Numbered from the stretch's first letter, positions 1-11,748 are shown. The stretch is 45,732 bases of DNA from Streptosporangiaceae bacterium (GCA_025935815.1 JAICUO010000004.1:1-45732), one strand, 5' to 3'. The notes: generated by a model from the sequence alone, not told the origin. A program made the numbers and translations.

Positions 1-361
1 ATCAAGCCCCCGGGCGGGGCGGCACCGGCCAGGACTGCCGCCCGGTAACAAACACCTGCTGCCCGCACCGCACCCGCGGTGCGGGCAGCAGGCATTATCA
101 CCCGTCCGGGCCAGGGCAGGGCAGCAGGCCGTCGGACGCATCCGGGCGATCGCGCGGCTGCCGGACCAACGGGTACCCCGCGCACCCGCCTGCCCGGCTG
201 GCGGGATGCGCGACGCCGGACTGGTGCGAGCGGTTGCCGGTACCGTGCCGGCGGGGCCCATTCTCACGTCACCCGGGTGACCCCAGGCAGTTGCAGGAGC
301 GGCGGGCCGCGGCTGAGTCCTCGCCTACCGGGGAGCGCATCAGCCAGCGTGGCGCAGATCG

Positions 362-991
362 TCAGGCTGCGGTCCGGTGAACGGCATCACCCGCGAGGCG
401 GCCGCCTTCGTTCTCCCACACAGATAGCTCAGGTTCCGTCTGGGACGGCGGGGCAGGGCGGCGGATGACAGTGGCGAGGATGTCCGGGGCATGGATGCGG
501 TTGGCGGCGCTGGCGGCGAGTTCCATGGCGGCCAGGGCATCGGCCTCAGCGGTGCCGGGCGGGACGACCAGGAGGTCCATCCGGCCGTTGCCGCACAGCG
601 CGGTGAGCAGGCCGGCGGGCTGACCGGGAAACCAGCCGAGCCGGACGACCCGTCCTGCGGCGCTCAGCCGGCGCGGCCGGCTGTCCCAGCCGGCCGGGCC
701 GAGCATGAGGCGCGCGACACGCCCGCAGCGGTCATCGATGGCGCGGATCAGCCCGGGGAGCTCCGCTACCGCGTCGCCCGATCGCGGCCACCAGCCGCCG
801 TCGAGCAGCGTGCCGCGCGACCCCGCCGGATCCAGGCGCAGCCGCGGCGCAGACGGCACCGGGCCGGCAAGCAGAGGCTTACCTCCGGCGGGCTGTGGCA
901 TGGCCTCGGTACTCGGCCCTGCGGGCAGAGGTTGATCCATGTATCCAGCAAACGCCATTCGCCGCCCTTCGGATACCAGCAATCCGGGCAA
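362..991 (-). CDS. DUF5994-like hypothetical protein
   Basis: ORF with RLRLDPAGSRGTLLDGGWWPRSGDAVAELPGLIRAID...RLGWF...DLLVVPPGTAEADALAAMELA, resembling the DUF5994 pattern recalled from actinobacteria; exact start uncertain. Confidence 0.65.
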   Translation of the reverse strand: MPGLLVSEGRRMAFAGYMDQPLPAGPSTEAMPQPAGGKPLLAGPVPSAPRLRLDPAGSRGTLLDGGWWPRSGDAVAELPGLIRAIDDRCGRVARLMLGPAGWDSRPRRLSAAGRVVRLGWFPGQPAGLLTALCGNGRMDLLVVPPGTAEADALAAMELAASAANRIHAPDILATVIRRPAPPSQTEPELSVWENEGGRLAGDAVHRTAA

Positions 992-1167
992 GGCTCATTA
1001 CCAGGACCGATCACACGGCGGCGGCCATCTCCGCTGGCTGCGGGTCAGCCAGGCGGCTAGTCCGTGTTGACCAGCTAGCCGGGCGGCGCGCGTATGCTTC
1101 TCGCTCAGGCTGACGTCGGCGGCGGCCTGGTGATCTGCCGTCATTGTCCATTGCCCGGCTCACTATG

Positions 1168-1482
1168 TCAGACCAGGCGCTGGTGGACGTAGCACCATCT
1201 CCACCGCGATCCCGGTTCCAGGCCGGCGGCCAGCGGGTGGTCGGTCTCCTCGTAGTGTGCACTGGCATGGCGGCCCGGTGAGTTATCGGAGCAGGTCACC
1301 CAGCCGCAGGTCAGGCAGACCACCAGGGCCGCCGCGGGACGGTCCGCGCGGCCGGGGCAGTCCCGGCAGTGATCGGACAGGGGCGTGACCGGCGCGAGCC
1401 CGTCAAGGTGCTCACAGCGCGGCGCTGACCCGTTCATGCTGATGGCGGGCATGCCCACCGCCAGGTTCGGGACGGGGATCAT
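1168..1482 (-). CDS. UBP-type zinc finger domain protein
   Basis: CEHL...HCRDC...LVVCLTCGWVTCSDNSPGRHASAHYEETDHPLAAGLEPGSRWRWCYVHQRLV: Cys/His pattern of a ZnF-UBP domain. Confidence 0.8.
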   Translation of the reverse strand: MIPVPNLAVGMPAISMNGSAPRCEHLDGLAPVTPLSDHCRDCPGRADRPAAALVVCLTCGWVTCSDNSPGRHASAHYEETDHPLAAGLEPGSRWRWCYVHQRLV

Positions 1483-1802
1483 GACTGGACCCCTTTATGT
1501 GAGAGACGCCAGCGCGGCCGGCTGGCCAATTGCAAGTCAACCCGGTTAGCCGCGCGGCGGAAACAGCCGGCTTCAGCAGGACCCATCACCAGAACCGATT
1601 ACCTGGCGCTCACCTGCGGGGCCGCCCCGGCCGGCGTTCCCAGGGGCTTGGCGCGGAAGCTAGGCTGAGGGCAGGTTTCCTGTCCTGGGCCGCATGCGGG
1701 CCGGGCAGGATTTGTCGCTGCCGGTCGCCGGGGTCGGCGCCCCGCGCCTGCGGGCAGTTCCAGGGAGTACACGATGGGCCGGACATGGACTTGGCGGCGG
1801 GC

Positions 1803-2717
1803 ATGGAGCTGCGTCAGCTTCGTTACTTCGTGACGCTAGCCGAGGAGCTGCATTTCGGCCGGGCCGCGGAGCGGGAGCACATCGTGCAGTCGGCGCTGAG
1901 CCAGCAGGTGCAGCGGCTGGAGCGCGAGCTGGGAGTCCGCCTCGTGGAACGCAGCACGCACCATGTCGCGCTGACCGCTGCCGGGGTGGTGTTCCTGGTC
2001 GAGGCGCGGCAGATCCTGGCGCACGCCGACCGCGCCGCAGCGGCGGCCCGGCGCGCGGTAGGCGCGGACGCGGCGCTGCGCGTCGGCATCATCGACTCCA
2101 GCTATGACTCGATGCCGCAGATCCTGCACCAGGTCCAGGCCCGCTACCCCGGCCTGGTGATCCACCAGGTCGAGGCCAGCGTGCCCGAGCAGTACCGGCA
2201 GCTGGCCGACGGCCGGCTGGACGTCGGGATCGGCCGGGCCGCGCTCGCCCCGCCGCAGATCGCATCGCTGCTGTTCCGCCAGGACCCGCTCGGGGTCCTG
2301 GTGCCCCCCGGCCACCGGTTCGCCGGGCAAGACGGCGTCCCGGTCGCCGTCCTGGCCGAGGAGCCACTACTGCTCGCCGAGGAAGCGCAGGCGCCGGAGT
2401 TCAACCAGTTCACCGTCGAGATGTGCCGGGCCGCCGGGTTCACCCCCGCCGTGTACGGGGGAACCGTCGAGAGCATCCGGGCGGCCGCCGACCTCGTCGC
2501 CGCCGGGCGCTGCCTGTACTGCGTCCCCTCCTCCTGCATCGCCGCGCTCCCCGGGACCATCTGGCGGCCGCTGACCGACCCGGCGTCCAGCTACCCCTGG
2601 TCGGTGCTGTGGCGCGCGGCCGATGACTCCGGCCACGTACGCGCGGTCGTCAGCTGCGCGCAGGCGATGTCACAGCGGCTCGGCTGGCTGACCGACCCGG
2701 CCGCCGCCACGACCTGA
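1803..2717 (+). CDS. LysR family transcriptional regulator
   Basis: MELRQLRYFVTLAEELHFGRAAEREHIVQSALSQQVQRLERELGVRLVERS HTH plus substrate-binding domain; ORF 1530..2717 trimmed to the LysR-consensus start. Confidence 0.9.
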   Translation: MELRQLRYFVTLAEELHFGRAAEREHIVQSALSQQVQRLERELGVRLVERSTHHVALTAAGVVFLVEARQILAHADRAAAAARRAVGADAALRVGIIDSSYDSMPQILHQVQARYPGLVIHQVEASVPEQYRQLADGRLDVGIGRAALAPPQIASLLFRQDPLGVLVPPGHRFAGQDGVPVAVLAEEPLLLAEEAQAPEFNQFTVEMCRAAGFTPAVYGGTVESIRAAADLVAAGRCLYCVPSSCIAALPGTIWRPLTDPASSYPWSVLWRAADDSGHVRAVVSCAQAMSQRLGWLTDPAAATT

Positions 2718-3056
2718 ACCGCGACTCCCGCGGCGGCACCGCGGCCAGCATGCATATTCGTGGTGATCTCGCCCGGCACGGTTACGGGAGCGTGGAACCA
2801 CCACTCGTTTTGCGCAAAGGATCTCTCGATGCCCCGGACGGCCTGCGGAGGCCGGGCAGTCGCGGAACGCGGGAACGGTGCAGTCACGGGATACCGGTTC
2901 CGCCAGCGTGCCCGAGCCGGCCGGCCTGACCTGGCCGCAGCCGGAGCACCGGGCGAGCAGCCCCTGGCATGGCAGGGCACCACCGGAACCCGGTCAGCCC
3001 GGAAATCCCGCATGGCCTGCCCTTCTTTCCTGCGCTGTCCTTCCTGACGCGCGGGA

Positions 3057-3503
3057 TCAGATTCCCTGCGTCACCGCGTGGACCTCGGCGGCTGGCGGGG
3101 ACGTCGCGGTCTGAGGCCTGCCCCTTTGCACGGGGAGCGCATCATCCAGTGTGGCGCAGATCGTGAAGTGCGATTCCAGGCCGGTGACGCGCAGCAGCTT
3201 CGCCATCTGGGGGCGGGGGGCGGCTAGGCGGACGGTGATCCTTAGCCCTCGGGCGCGGCGTTGCGTGCCGATCAGCACGGCCAGCCCTGACACGTCACAG
3301 AATGACACCCCGGACAGGTCGATGATGAGCAGCCGCACGCCCGGGCCGAGCGCGCTGAGTAGACGCTCACGCAGCTCCGGGGTGCTGGCGATGTCAAGGT
3401 CACCCTTCAGCCTGGCGATGGTGAAGCCGGGTCGGCTGAGGACGGACAGGCTGGCCTCCGCCTGGACGTAGTCTGGCGCCCTGGCGGCGTCAAGGGCGGT
3501 CAT
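3057..3503 (-). CDS. STAS domain anti-sigma factor antagonist
   Basis: LKGDLDIASTPELRERLLSAL...LLIIDLSGVSFCDVSGLAVLIGTQRRA: STAS motif with the D-x-S-G-V-x-F-x-D-x-S-G signature. Confidence 0.85.
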   Translation of the reverse strand: MTALDAARAPDYVQAEASLSVLSRPGFTIARLKGDLDIASTPELRERLLSALGPGVRLLIIDLSGVSFCDVSGLAVLIGTQRRARGLRITVRLAAPRPQMAKLLRVTGLESHFTICATLDDALPVQRGRPQTATSPPAAEVHAVTQGI

Positions 3504-3645
3504 CAGGTCGCATCCGCATGACTCGCTTCATGTAACCCAGCAGACGCCTTCGGTGACCATGTGGGAAACGTGCAATCCGAGCAAGGCTGATCACCAGAAC
3601 CGATTACACCTCGCGACATCGATGAACACGGTTTTAAGGCGCTGG

Positions 3646-3752
3646 CCGCGCCTACCGCGCGCCGGGCCGCCGCTGCGGCGCGGTCGGTATGCGCCAGGAT
3701 CTGCCGCGCCTCGACCAGGAACACCACCCCGGCAGCGGTCAGCGCGACATGG
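3646..3752 (-). pseudogene. LysR gene fragment (inverted partial duplicate of 1961..2067)
   Basis: Reverse complement aligns by eye to 1961..2067 with 2 mismatches in 107 nt; encodes ALTAAGVVFLVEARQILAHTDRAAAAARRAVGA. Confidence 0.85.
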
Positions 3753-3756
3753 CGGG

Positions 3757-3852
3757 TGGTCTGCCTGACCTGCGGCTGGGTGGCCTGTCCTTTGACAGGC
3801 TAGCGCCGGGAGCGGCATGGAGATGGTGCTACGTCCACCAGCGTCTCGTCTG
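3757..3852 (+). pseudogene. UBP zinc-finger gene remnant with internal deletion
   Basis: Translates as VCLTCGWVAC ... PGAAWRWCYVHQRLV*, matching the intact UBP protein (1168..1482, -) at VCLTCGWVTC and PGSRWRWCYVHQRLV*, with the central part missing. Confidence 0.75.
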
Positions 3853-4192
3853 ATCCCTTGGGGCGTTTACCAGGTCGGCGGGGGACCCGGCCTTGACGCG
3901 GCAGTGATCACCGGCGAGCTGACCAGGGCGACGGGGATCGCGTGCGGCTGCGGCTGGGCGCGACGTAGGGATGAGTACGGATCGCTAGCGGGTCCGGAGC
4001 AATGATCGCCCGGCAACGCTGCTGGGATGACGGCCGGCATCATCACTGTCTCTGGCCATCATGGGTGTGCGGCGGCGCCACGTCCATCCCTGCCACGCGG
4101 CACGGCTCATTGGTGCCGGCGATCGGCTGGGGTGATGGGTTCATGCGGGATTGGTTATTTCCGATGCGGCCAGTGCGCGGTTGACTGGGGAC

Positions 4193-4362
4193 GTGACGAC
4201 ACCATCTAGTGGCGAGCTGCCACCGGGCACCCTTTGCCCGTGCGGGCACACCGCTGACCAGCACCATTCACTCGCTTCCCGCTACTGCCAGGCGACTGTC
4301 TCGGGTGCCCTGAGCCGAGGCTGCATATGCGTCCCGGCGTCCGTATCCGTGCCGCTTACCCG

Positions 4363-4366
<4 letters not shown>
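4193..4366 (+). CDS. Small Cys-rich (putative zinc-binding) protein coupled to the FtsH-like gene
   Basis: VTTPSSGELPPGTLCPCGHTADQHHSLASRYCQATVSGALSRGCICVPASVSVPLTR*; CxCxH...C...CxC; the stop overlaps the downstream ATG as ATGA at 4363-4366. Confidence 0.6.
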
Positions 4367-6300
<1,934 letters not shown>

Positions 6301-6820
6301 CAGGTTAGCCTCAGCCGCCCGGTACGCGGCGGGCGTGGCCTCGGCACCCAGGCCATGGTTACCCGCCCCGGCGCCGCCCAAGACCACGACTTCCCGCGCG
6401 GCCGCGTCCCCACAGAAATCCCGACAGGTCCGGGCCCGCGCTGACGTCCCCCGCAAAACGCGCGCTTCAGTGCTGGTGTTACCAGGCGTGACCGTCGCCG
6501 GGGGCGGGTGCCCGTCACGGCCTGCCTGACAGCCATCCCAGGAGCTTAAGTGTCAAGCCGCTGCGGGCGATTGAGAGAGGTTTCCCGGTGGGACCAGGCG
6601 GTTGCCTCGTTGTAGAGCGTGCGGGTCTCAGGCTGCCCGGTTAAGCCGGCTCGCGCATGCTTATCTGGTGAGGACGGGTGCAGCGGCGTCGGCTGCTGCC
6701 TGCCCGTGCCGGTCACGGCCTAGCCGGGTCTGCTGGTCGGCGCGGCGCGTGCGGTCAGCTGGGGCGGCGGCCGGTGCTGCCCGCCGGGACCAGGCAGGAC
6801 AAGGACATCAAGGAGCCGCG

Positions 6821-7090
6821 ATGGGCATGGTGAGCAGGACCGACGCCTACCAGCGGCGGCACCGCTGGGCGGCGCTGCCGGTGGCGGTGCTGTACAAGTT
6901 CGGCGACGACCAGGGCAGCTACCTCGCCGCGCAGATCACCTACTACGGTTCGTGTCGGCGTTCCCGCTGCTGCTCCTCCTGGCCACGATCCTGGGATACG
7001 CGCTGCACGGCGACCCGCACCTGCAGCGGCAGGTGCTGGACTCCGCGCTGGCACAGTTCCCCGTCATCGGCGATCAGATCACCGCTGTCG
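6821..7090 (+). pseudogene. YihY/BrkB family membrane protein, frameshifted and truncated
   Basis: DQGSYLAAQITYYG in one frame, then FVSAFPLLLLLATILGYALHGDPHLQRQVLDSALAQFPVIGDQI after an apparent 1-nt deletion near 6947; homology ends around 7086. Confidence 0.75.
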
Positions 7091-7142
7091 GTTTCCGAAG
7101 TCGTCTGCACGGATGACCGAAGTCGTCTGCACGCGATGCTGT

Positions 7143-7202
7143 CCCCTGGGTATATGGGATCGTAGTAGCGAGCCCCTGGGTATATGAGGTCGTAGTAGCG
7201 AG
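7143..7202. repeat. Two-copy 30-bp tandem repeat
   Basis: cccctgggtatatgggatcgtagtagcgag / cccctgggtatatgaggtcgtagtagcgag, 28/30 identical. Confidence 0.9.
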
Positions 7203-7343
7203 CGGGAATTTGGCCGGACATCGCTGAACAGCGGTTAACTTGCGTCCGGGGGACGGTGCTGATCACGTCGCTAGGCTCCGCCAGCGAGGGATCCACCGGC
7301 GGACGCGGCGACCGTGCTTGACCGGCGCTCTAGGCTTCATGTC

Positions 7344-9140
7344 ATGGGCGCCGACGCGGGACCCGCACCTGAGGACCTGCCGGCGCCTGCGCCGGCGGGG
7401 GTCTCCCCGGACACGGTGCGCGACTGGCGGTGGCAGCTGACCCCGGGCGAGGACCAGGTCAACACCGCCACGTGGGCGGGCTCGGTGCCGCACGTGAACG
7501 GTATCGCCCCCCGGGTGCGCGTCGGCCGCGGCAAGTGGTTCAACCTGCTGTGGCTGCTGCCCATCGGCCTCGTGCTGCTCCTGGTCGCGGTGGCCGTCGC
7601 CAAGGGCCTGCGCGGGGACCCCGTGGTCCAGCGGTTCATCGCCCGGTACCCGGGCACGCTGTACTCGGCCCGGGCCCGGGCGGCCACCGGGTTCCCGGCC
7701 TGGCTGCGGTGGCAGCACTTCTTCAACCTGTTCTTCATGCTGTTCATGATCCGCTCCGGGACGCAGATCCTGTCCGATCATCCGCGCCTGTACTGGACCC
7801 GGCACTCCACCCCGGGCCGGGACTGGTTCCGGATCCAGAAACCGGTGCCCGCTGACCCGTTGTGGACCGCCAAGCAGGACTCGATCAGCCTCCCGGGGCA
7901 GGTCGGCCTGCCCGGGCTCCGCCACTCCATCGGGCTGGCCCGCTGGTGGCATCTGAGCATGGACCTGCTGTGGCTGGTCAACGGGATCGTGTTCTACGTG
8001 CTGCTGTTCGCCACCTCGCAGTGGCAGCGCCTGGTGCCGGCCAGCTGGAGCGTGTTCCCCGACGCCTTGTCGGTGCTGATCCAGTACCTGTCGCTGAACT
8101 GGCCGGTCGAGAACACCTGGGTGGCCTACAACGGCCTGCAGCTGATCGCCTACTTCGTCACCGTGTTCGTCGCCGCCCCCCTGGCGCTGATCACCGGGCT
8201 GGGCATGTCCCCCGCCCTGTCCGCCCGCTTCAAGCGGCTCAGCAAGGTCCTCAGCATCCAGTTCGCCCGCTCCGTGCACTTCCTGGTGCTGGTCTACTTC
8301 CTGGTTTTCATCGTCGTCCACGTGTCCCTGGTGTTCGCCACCGGGCTGCTGGTCAACCTCAACCACGTCTACGCCGGGCGCACTGACAACAGCTGGGACG
8401 GCTTCTGGCTGTTCGCGGTGTCGATGGCCGTCATCATCGTCGCCTGGGTGGCGGCCACCCCGTTCACGATCCGCCACCCCCGCCTTGTGCAGCGCGCCGG
8501 CCAGGCCATCGTCGGCCCGCTCCAGCACCTGTTCGAGCACGTCGACCCCAAACCCGGCGAATACGGCGAGAAAGACATCTCCCCGTACTTCTGGCACAAC
8601 GGCCAGTACCCCGACTCCGATGAGTACAAGGCCTTGTTCGACGGGCACTTCGCCGGCTGGCGGCTCCGGATCCACGGCCTGGTCGAGCACCCGGCCGACC
8701 TCAGCCTGGCCCAGCTGCGGGCCCTGCCGCACCACGAGCAGATCACCCAGCACTTCTGCATCCAGGGATGGTCAGGGGTCGCCAAATGGGGCGGGGTGTC
8801 GATGCAGACGATCATGGACCTCGTCCGACCGCAGCCCGAAGCTAGATGGGTGGTGTTCTACTCCCTCGGCGAGGGAGCCGACAAGGGCGTGTACTACGAC
8901 GCCCACCCGATCGGGCACATGGGCCACCACCTGACGATGCTCGCCTACGACATGAACGGCGAACCCCTCAGCTTCGGCCACGGGGCACCGCTCCGGCTCC
9001 GCAACGAAAACGAGCTCGGCTTCAAGCAGGTCAAATGGATCAAGGGCATCGAGTTCGTCACCCACTACTCCGAGATCGGCAGCGGCTACGGCGGCTACAA
9101 CGAGGACCACGAGTTCTTCGGCTACCGGCAGTCCATCTAG
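7344..9140 (+). CDS. Membrane cytochrome b-like domain fused to a sulfite-oxidase/MsrP-type molybdopterin oxidoreductase
   Basis: N-terminal multi-TM His-containing region (RWQHFFNLFF, LARWWHLSMDLL, ARSVHFLVLVYFLVFIVVHVSLV); C-terminal FCIQGWSGVAKWGGVSMQTIMDLV, HMGHHLTMLAYDMNGEPLSFGHGAPLRLRNENELGFKQVKWIKGIEFV. Confidence 0.85.
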   Translation: MGADAGPAPEDLPAPAPAGVSPDTVRDWRWQLTPGEDQVNTATWAGSVPHVNGIAPRVRVGRGKWFNLLWLLPIGLVLLLVAVAVAKGLRGDPVVQRFIARYPGTLYSARARAATGFPAWLRWQHFFNLFFMLFMIRSGTQILSDHPRLYWTRHSTPGRDWFRIQKPVPADPLWTAKQDSISLPGQVGLPGLRHSIGLARWWHLSMDLLWLVNGIVFYVLLFATSQWQRLVPASWSVFPDALSVLIQYLSLNWPVENTWVAYNGLQLIAYFVTVFVAAPLALITGLGMSPALSARFKRLSKVLSIQFARSVHFLVLVYFLVFIVVHVSLVFATGLLVNLNHVYAGRTDNSWDGFWLFAVSMAVIIVAWVAATPFTIRHPRLVQRAGQAIVGPLQHLFEHVDPKPGEYGEKDISPYFWHNGQYPDSDEYKALFDGHFAGWRLRIHGLVEHPADLSLAQLRALPHHEQITQHFCIQGWSGVAKWGGVSMQTIMDLVRPQPEARWVVFYSLGEGADKGVYYDAHPIGHMGHHLTMLAYDMNGEPLSFGHGAPLRLRNENELGFKQVKWIKGIEFVTHYSEIGSGYGGYNEDHEFFGYRQSI

Positions 9141-9218
9141 GCCGAAGTTACGTGGCCTGAAGATGCCGAGACCGCTGCTGGGCTGCGCTTTCGCGCCGGG
9201 CCTGGCGGCGGTTTCTGG

Positions 9219-9855
9219 CTACTTCTTCAGGGTGAGCGGGATGGCGGCTCCAATGAGGTCGAAGGCCTGCTTCTGGCGGCTGGTGGGGTCGGTCAGGACG
9301 GGGACGGCAGCGGGGGTGCCGGCGAAGCGGAGCTCGTTGCGGGTCAGGGTGGCCAGGTGGTTGAGCAGGCCCTGGTAGCGGAGGTAGGCCCGCCCGTGCT
9401 CGTCGTGCTGGCGGCGGGCCTTGGCCTCGGCCGGTGCCGAGCGCTGCGCAGGCGCGACCGGGCCTGCCTGGGCGGGCGGGTCTTCGTCGGTGTAGGTCAG
9501 CGGTGCCCAGGCCTGGCGCAGGTGCCAGGTGAGGTAGGCGGCGAGCATGCAGATCAGCACGTGTCCCCGGACGCGTTTCTCCAGGCGGTGGAAGACGGGG
9601 CGCAGGTCGAGGTCGTCGGATTTGATGTGCCGGAAGTCGCGTTCCACGTACTTGAGGTTCTTGTACGCGGTCACGGTTTCCGCCGGCCCGAGCTCGGCTG
9701 CGGGGAGCGGGGTGCGGATGACGTAGATCCCGTCGAGCCGGCCTCCTCGGCGATCTGCGCCTGTTTCCGCTCGGCGGCCAGCGTGGTACCGGTGATGGTG
9801 ACGTCGAAGTGCTTGGCCATCTTGTACTTGTTCAGGATCTCGCCGGCTTTAAGAG
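9219..9855 (-). pseudogene. IS1634-like transposase remnant (C-terminal part, frameshifted, 5' truncated)
   Basis: KAGEILNKYKMAKHFDVTITGTTLAAERKQAQIAEEAG / frameshift / DGIYVIRTPLPAAELGPAETVTAYKNLKYVERDFRHIKSDDLDLRPVFHRLEKRVRGHVLICMLAAYLTWHLRQAWAPL. Confidence 0.85.
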
Positions 9856-11492
9856 CATGGGCCGCAGCCGGAGACTACGACCTCGCGGAGCAGCTCGCGC
9901 GAAGCCTCACCTATGCCCCGGCCCGAGACTCGGCATACAGCGACGTGGTCCGTGTGCTGAGCGCGTCCGGTCAACATGACAGAGCTGAGCAACTGGCCTA
10001 CGGTATCGACGCTCCCCTTGGCCGTGTCACGGCGCTGAGCCTCATCGCGGGCGCACGGGCGGCAGCAGGTGAACGCGAGCATGCTGCCCTGGCCGCTGCG
10101 GCAGCCGAGGCAGAAGCCGGGGTTGTCACCGACCCGCAACAGCTCACGGAGGCACTATGCGCAGTCGCCAGCGGATGGGCTGCGGCCGGGGACAGCCAGC
10201 GCGCCGTCCGGGCTGCGACCGCCGCCCAGGCCCGGATCGCGAGTGCCCCAGATAATGACCAGGCCGTCCGGGCGCGCACGGCGACAGCGCTGGCCGCTGC
10301 CGGCGATCCTGGTCGCGCCGAGCAACTCGCCCAGGCCATCGCTGACCTGCGCTCGCGGCTCGAAGTTCTAGTGCTGGCAGCACAGGCCTCGGCCGTCGCC
10401 GGTGCACAGGAACAGGCAGTCCGGATGCTGACCGCTGCCGAGGCTATCGCGCGGCAGATATCCGATCCGGCCAGCGATTTCCCGGAGAGCAAGTCGCCGT
10501 ATCCGGAGTGGGAAGACAACCGCCCGGTGCTGCAGCATGTTGCTGAGGGCTGGCTCTCTATCGGAGAGCGCGGCCAGGCTGAGCAGGTCGCCCGCATCGA
10601 CATGGCCAATCTTAGTGCCGCCGCCCTAGCGGTCATGGCGCGGAAACTGGCCAGCGACGGCCAGTACCTTCTGGCCGAGGAGACTGCCCGCTCCATCACC
10701 GACACCCCGGTCCGTTCCGCCGTACTGGCCATGCTCGTCCAGAAGTCTGCCGCCGGGGGAGAGCCTCGCCAGGCTGCGCATATCGCACAGGTACTTTCCG
10801 GCCTCGCCGAAACGGCTCCTGATCCCATATCCCGCATCCGGATCCTGGGCAATGCCTGTGCCGCATGGACAACTGCAGGGAATATCGACCTCGCCGCCCA
10901 GTCAGCACGCGCTGCCGAGGCCGCTTTTATTGAACACTCACAGGTGCAGGATCCGGACTCTAAAGCGGGCCGGGACTTCCTTATCGAAGGGGCACGCATC
11001 CTGGCCCAGGCGTGGTCGCTGGCTGAGGACCGCGACCGCGCGGGCCAAGCAGCCATCTCCACCGAGGCGGCCGCCGCGGAGTTTGCCGACCGCCCAGAAA
11101 TGCACGCCCAGGCACTAGGCCAGGCAGTCCTCGCCTGGGTGGCAGCCGGAGACGACTACCGGGCAGCCCAGGCGATGGCGACCGCCCAGGCCACCTCAGC
11201 GAAAGCAACCCTCTTGGTTAACCATGATATCGCTGTCACGAAACTGGCCGAGATAAGTACCCGCCCAGAAGTAATCACGTCGCTCACCCGCGCCCGGCAT
11301 CCTGACGTTATGTCCGCACGGCAACTTGTCGCCGAGCTGATCAGCACCTCGGACTGGGAAAGCAGGGAACCAGGCTCCGGGACATGGCTGAACGCTCTTA
11401 CAACGATGGGGAAAGCCGACCTGCCAGCACTACAACGCTTCGGAGACATGCTCCTTACGCGGTCGGCGTTAAGCCCCCGACAGGGAACTTGA
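9856..11492 (+). pseudogene. TPR-like repeat protein, N-terminus missing at the IS junction
   Basis: Repeated helix-turn-helix units (AWAAAGDYDLAEQLARSL, VLSASGQHDRAEQLAYGI, ASGWAAAGDSQRAVRAATAA, ATALAAAGDPGRAEQLAQAI, WVAAGDDYRAAQAMATAQ). The track ORF (9357..) only extends upstream because it reads antisense through the transposase remnant. Confidence 0.7.
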
Positions 11493-11712
11493 GTGCTGTC
11501 GGCGGCGAGGCCAGTACGTTGGCCAACAATCAGCACCCGAACGTGATCTGGGTGGGTGTTGTCGGGACCAATGTGGGACAGCCAAGGTAAGGTGACTGAC
11601 CGTGCTGGGCCATCCGTAACCCAGACCATCAAGCCCGGCTGAATATCTTGTGGCACCGCGCTTGCAAGCATCTGGTCTACGACGAAGAACCCCGGTGCCC
11701 GCTGTGCGCCTG

Positions 11713-11748
11713 CCAGGACCACCGGCCGAGGCTAGCCGGTGGTCCTGG
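11713..11748. terminator. Perfect 14-bp stem hairpin
   Basis: CCAGGACCACCGGC-cgaggcta-GCCGGTGGTCCTGG, between the TPR remnant and the DUF2637 gene; no T-tract. Confidence 0.55.

Noticed and set aside
6540-6640. Possible transposase C-terminus on the - strand (TRTLYNEATAWSHRETSLNRPQRLDT)
   Set aside because: Looks like a gene end, but only ~28 codons and I cannot assign a family with confidence
9357-9856. 5' extension of the TPR-like ORF
   Set aside because: It reads antisense through the transposase remnant and shows no repeat pattern, so it is not treated as native coding sequence
11660-11730. Possible small CxxC protein (ACKHLVYDEEPRCPLCACQDHR)
   Set aside because: No convincing start codon or upstream frame, and it runs into the hairpin; too weak to call
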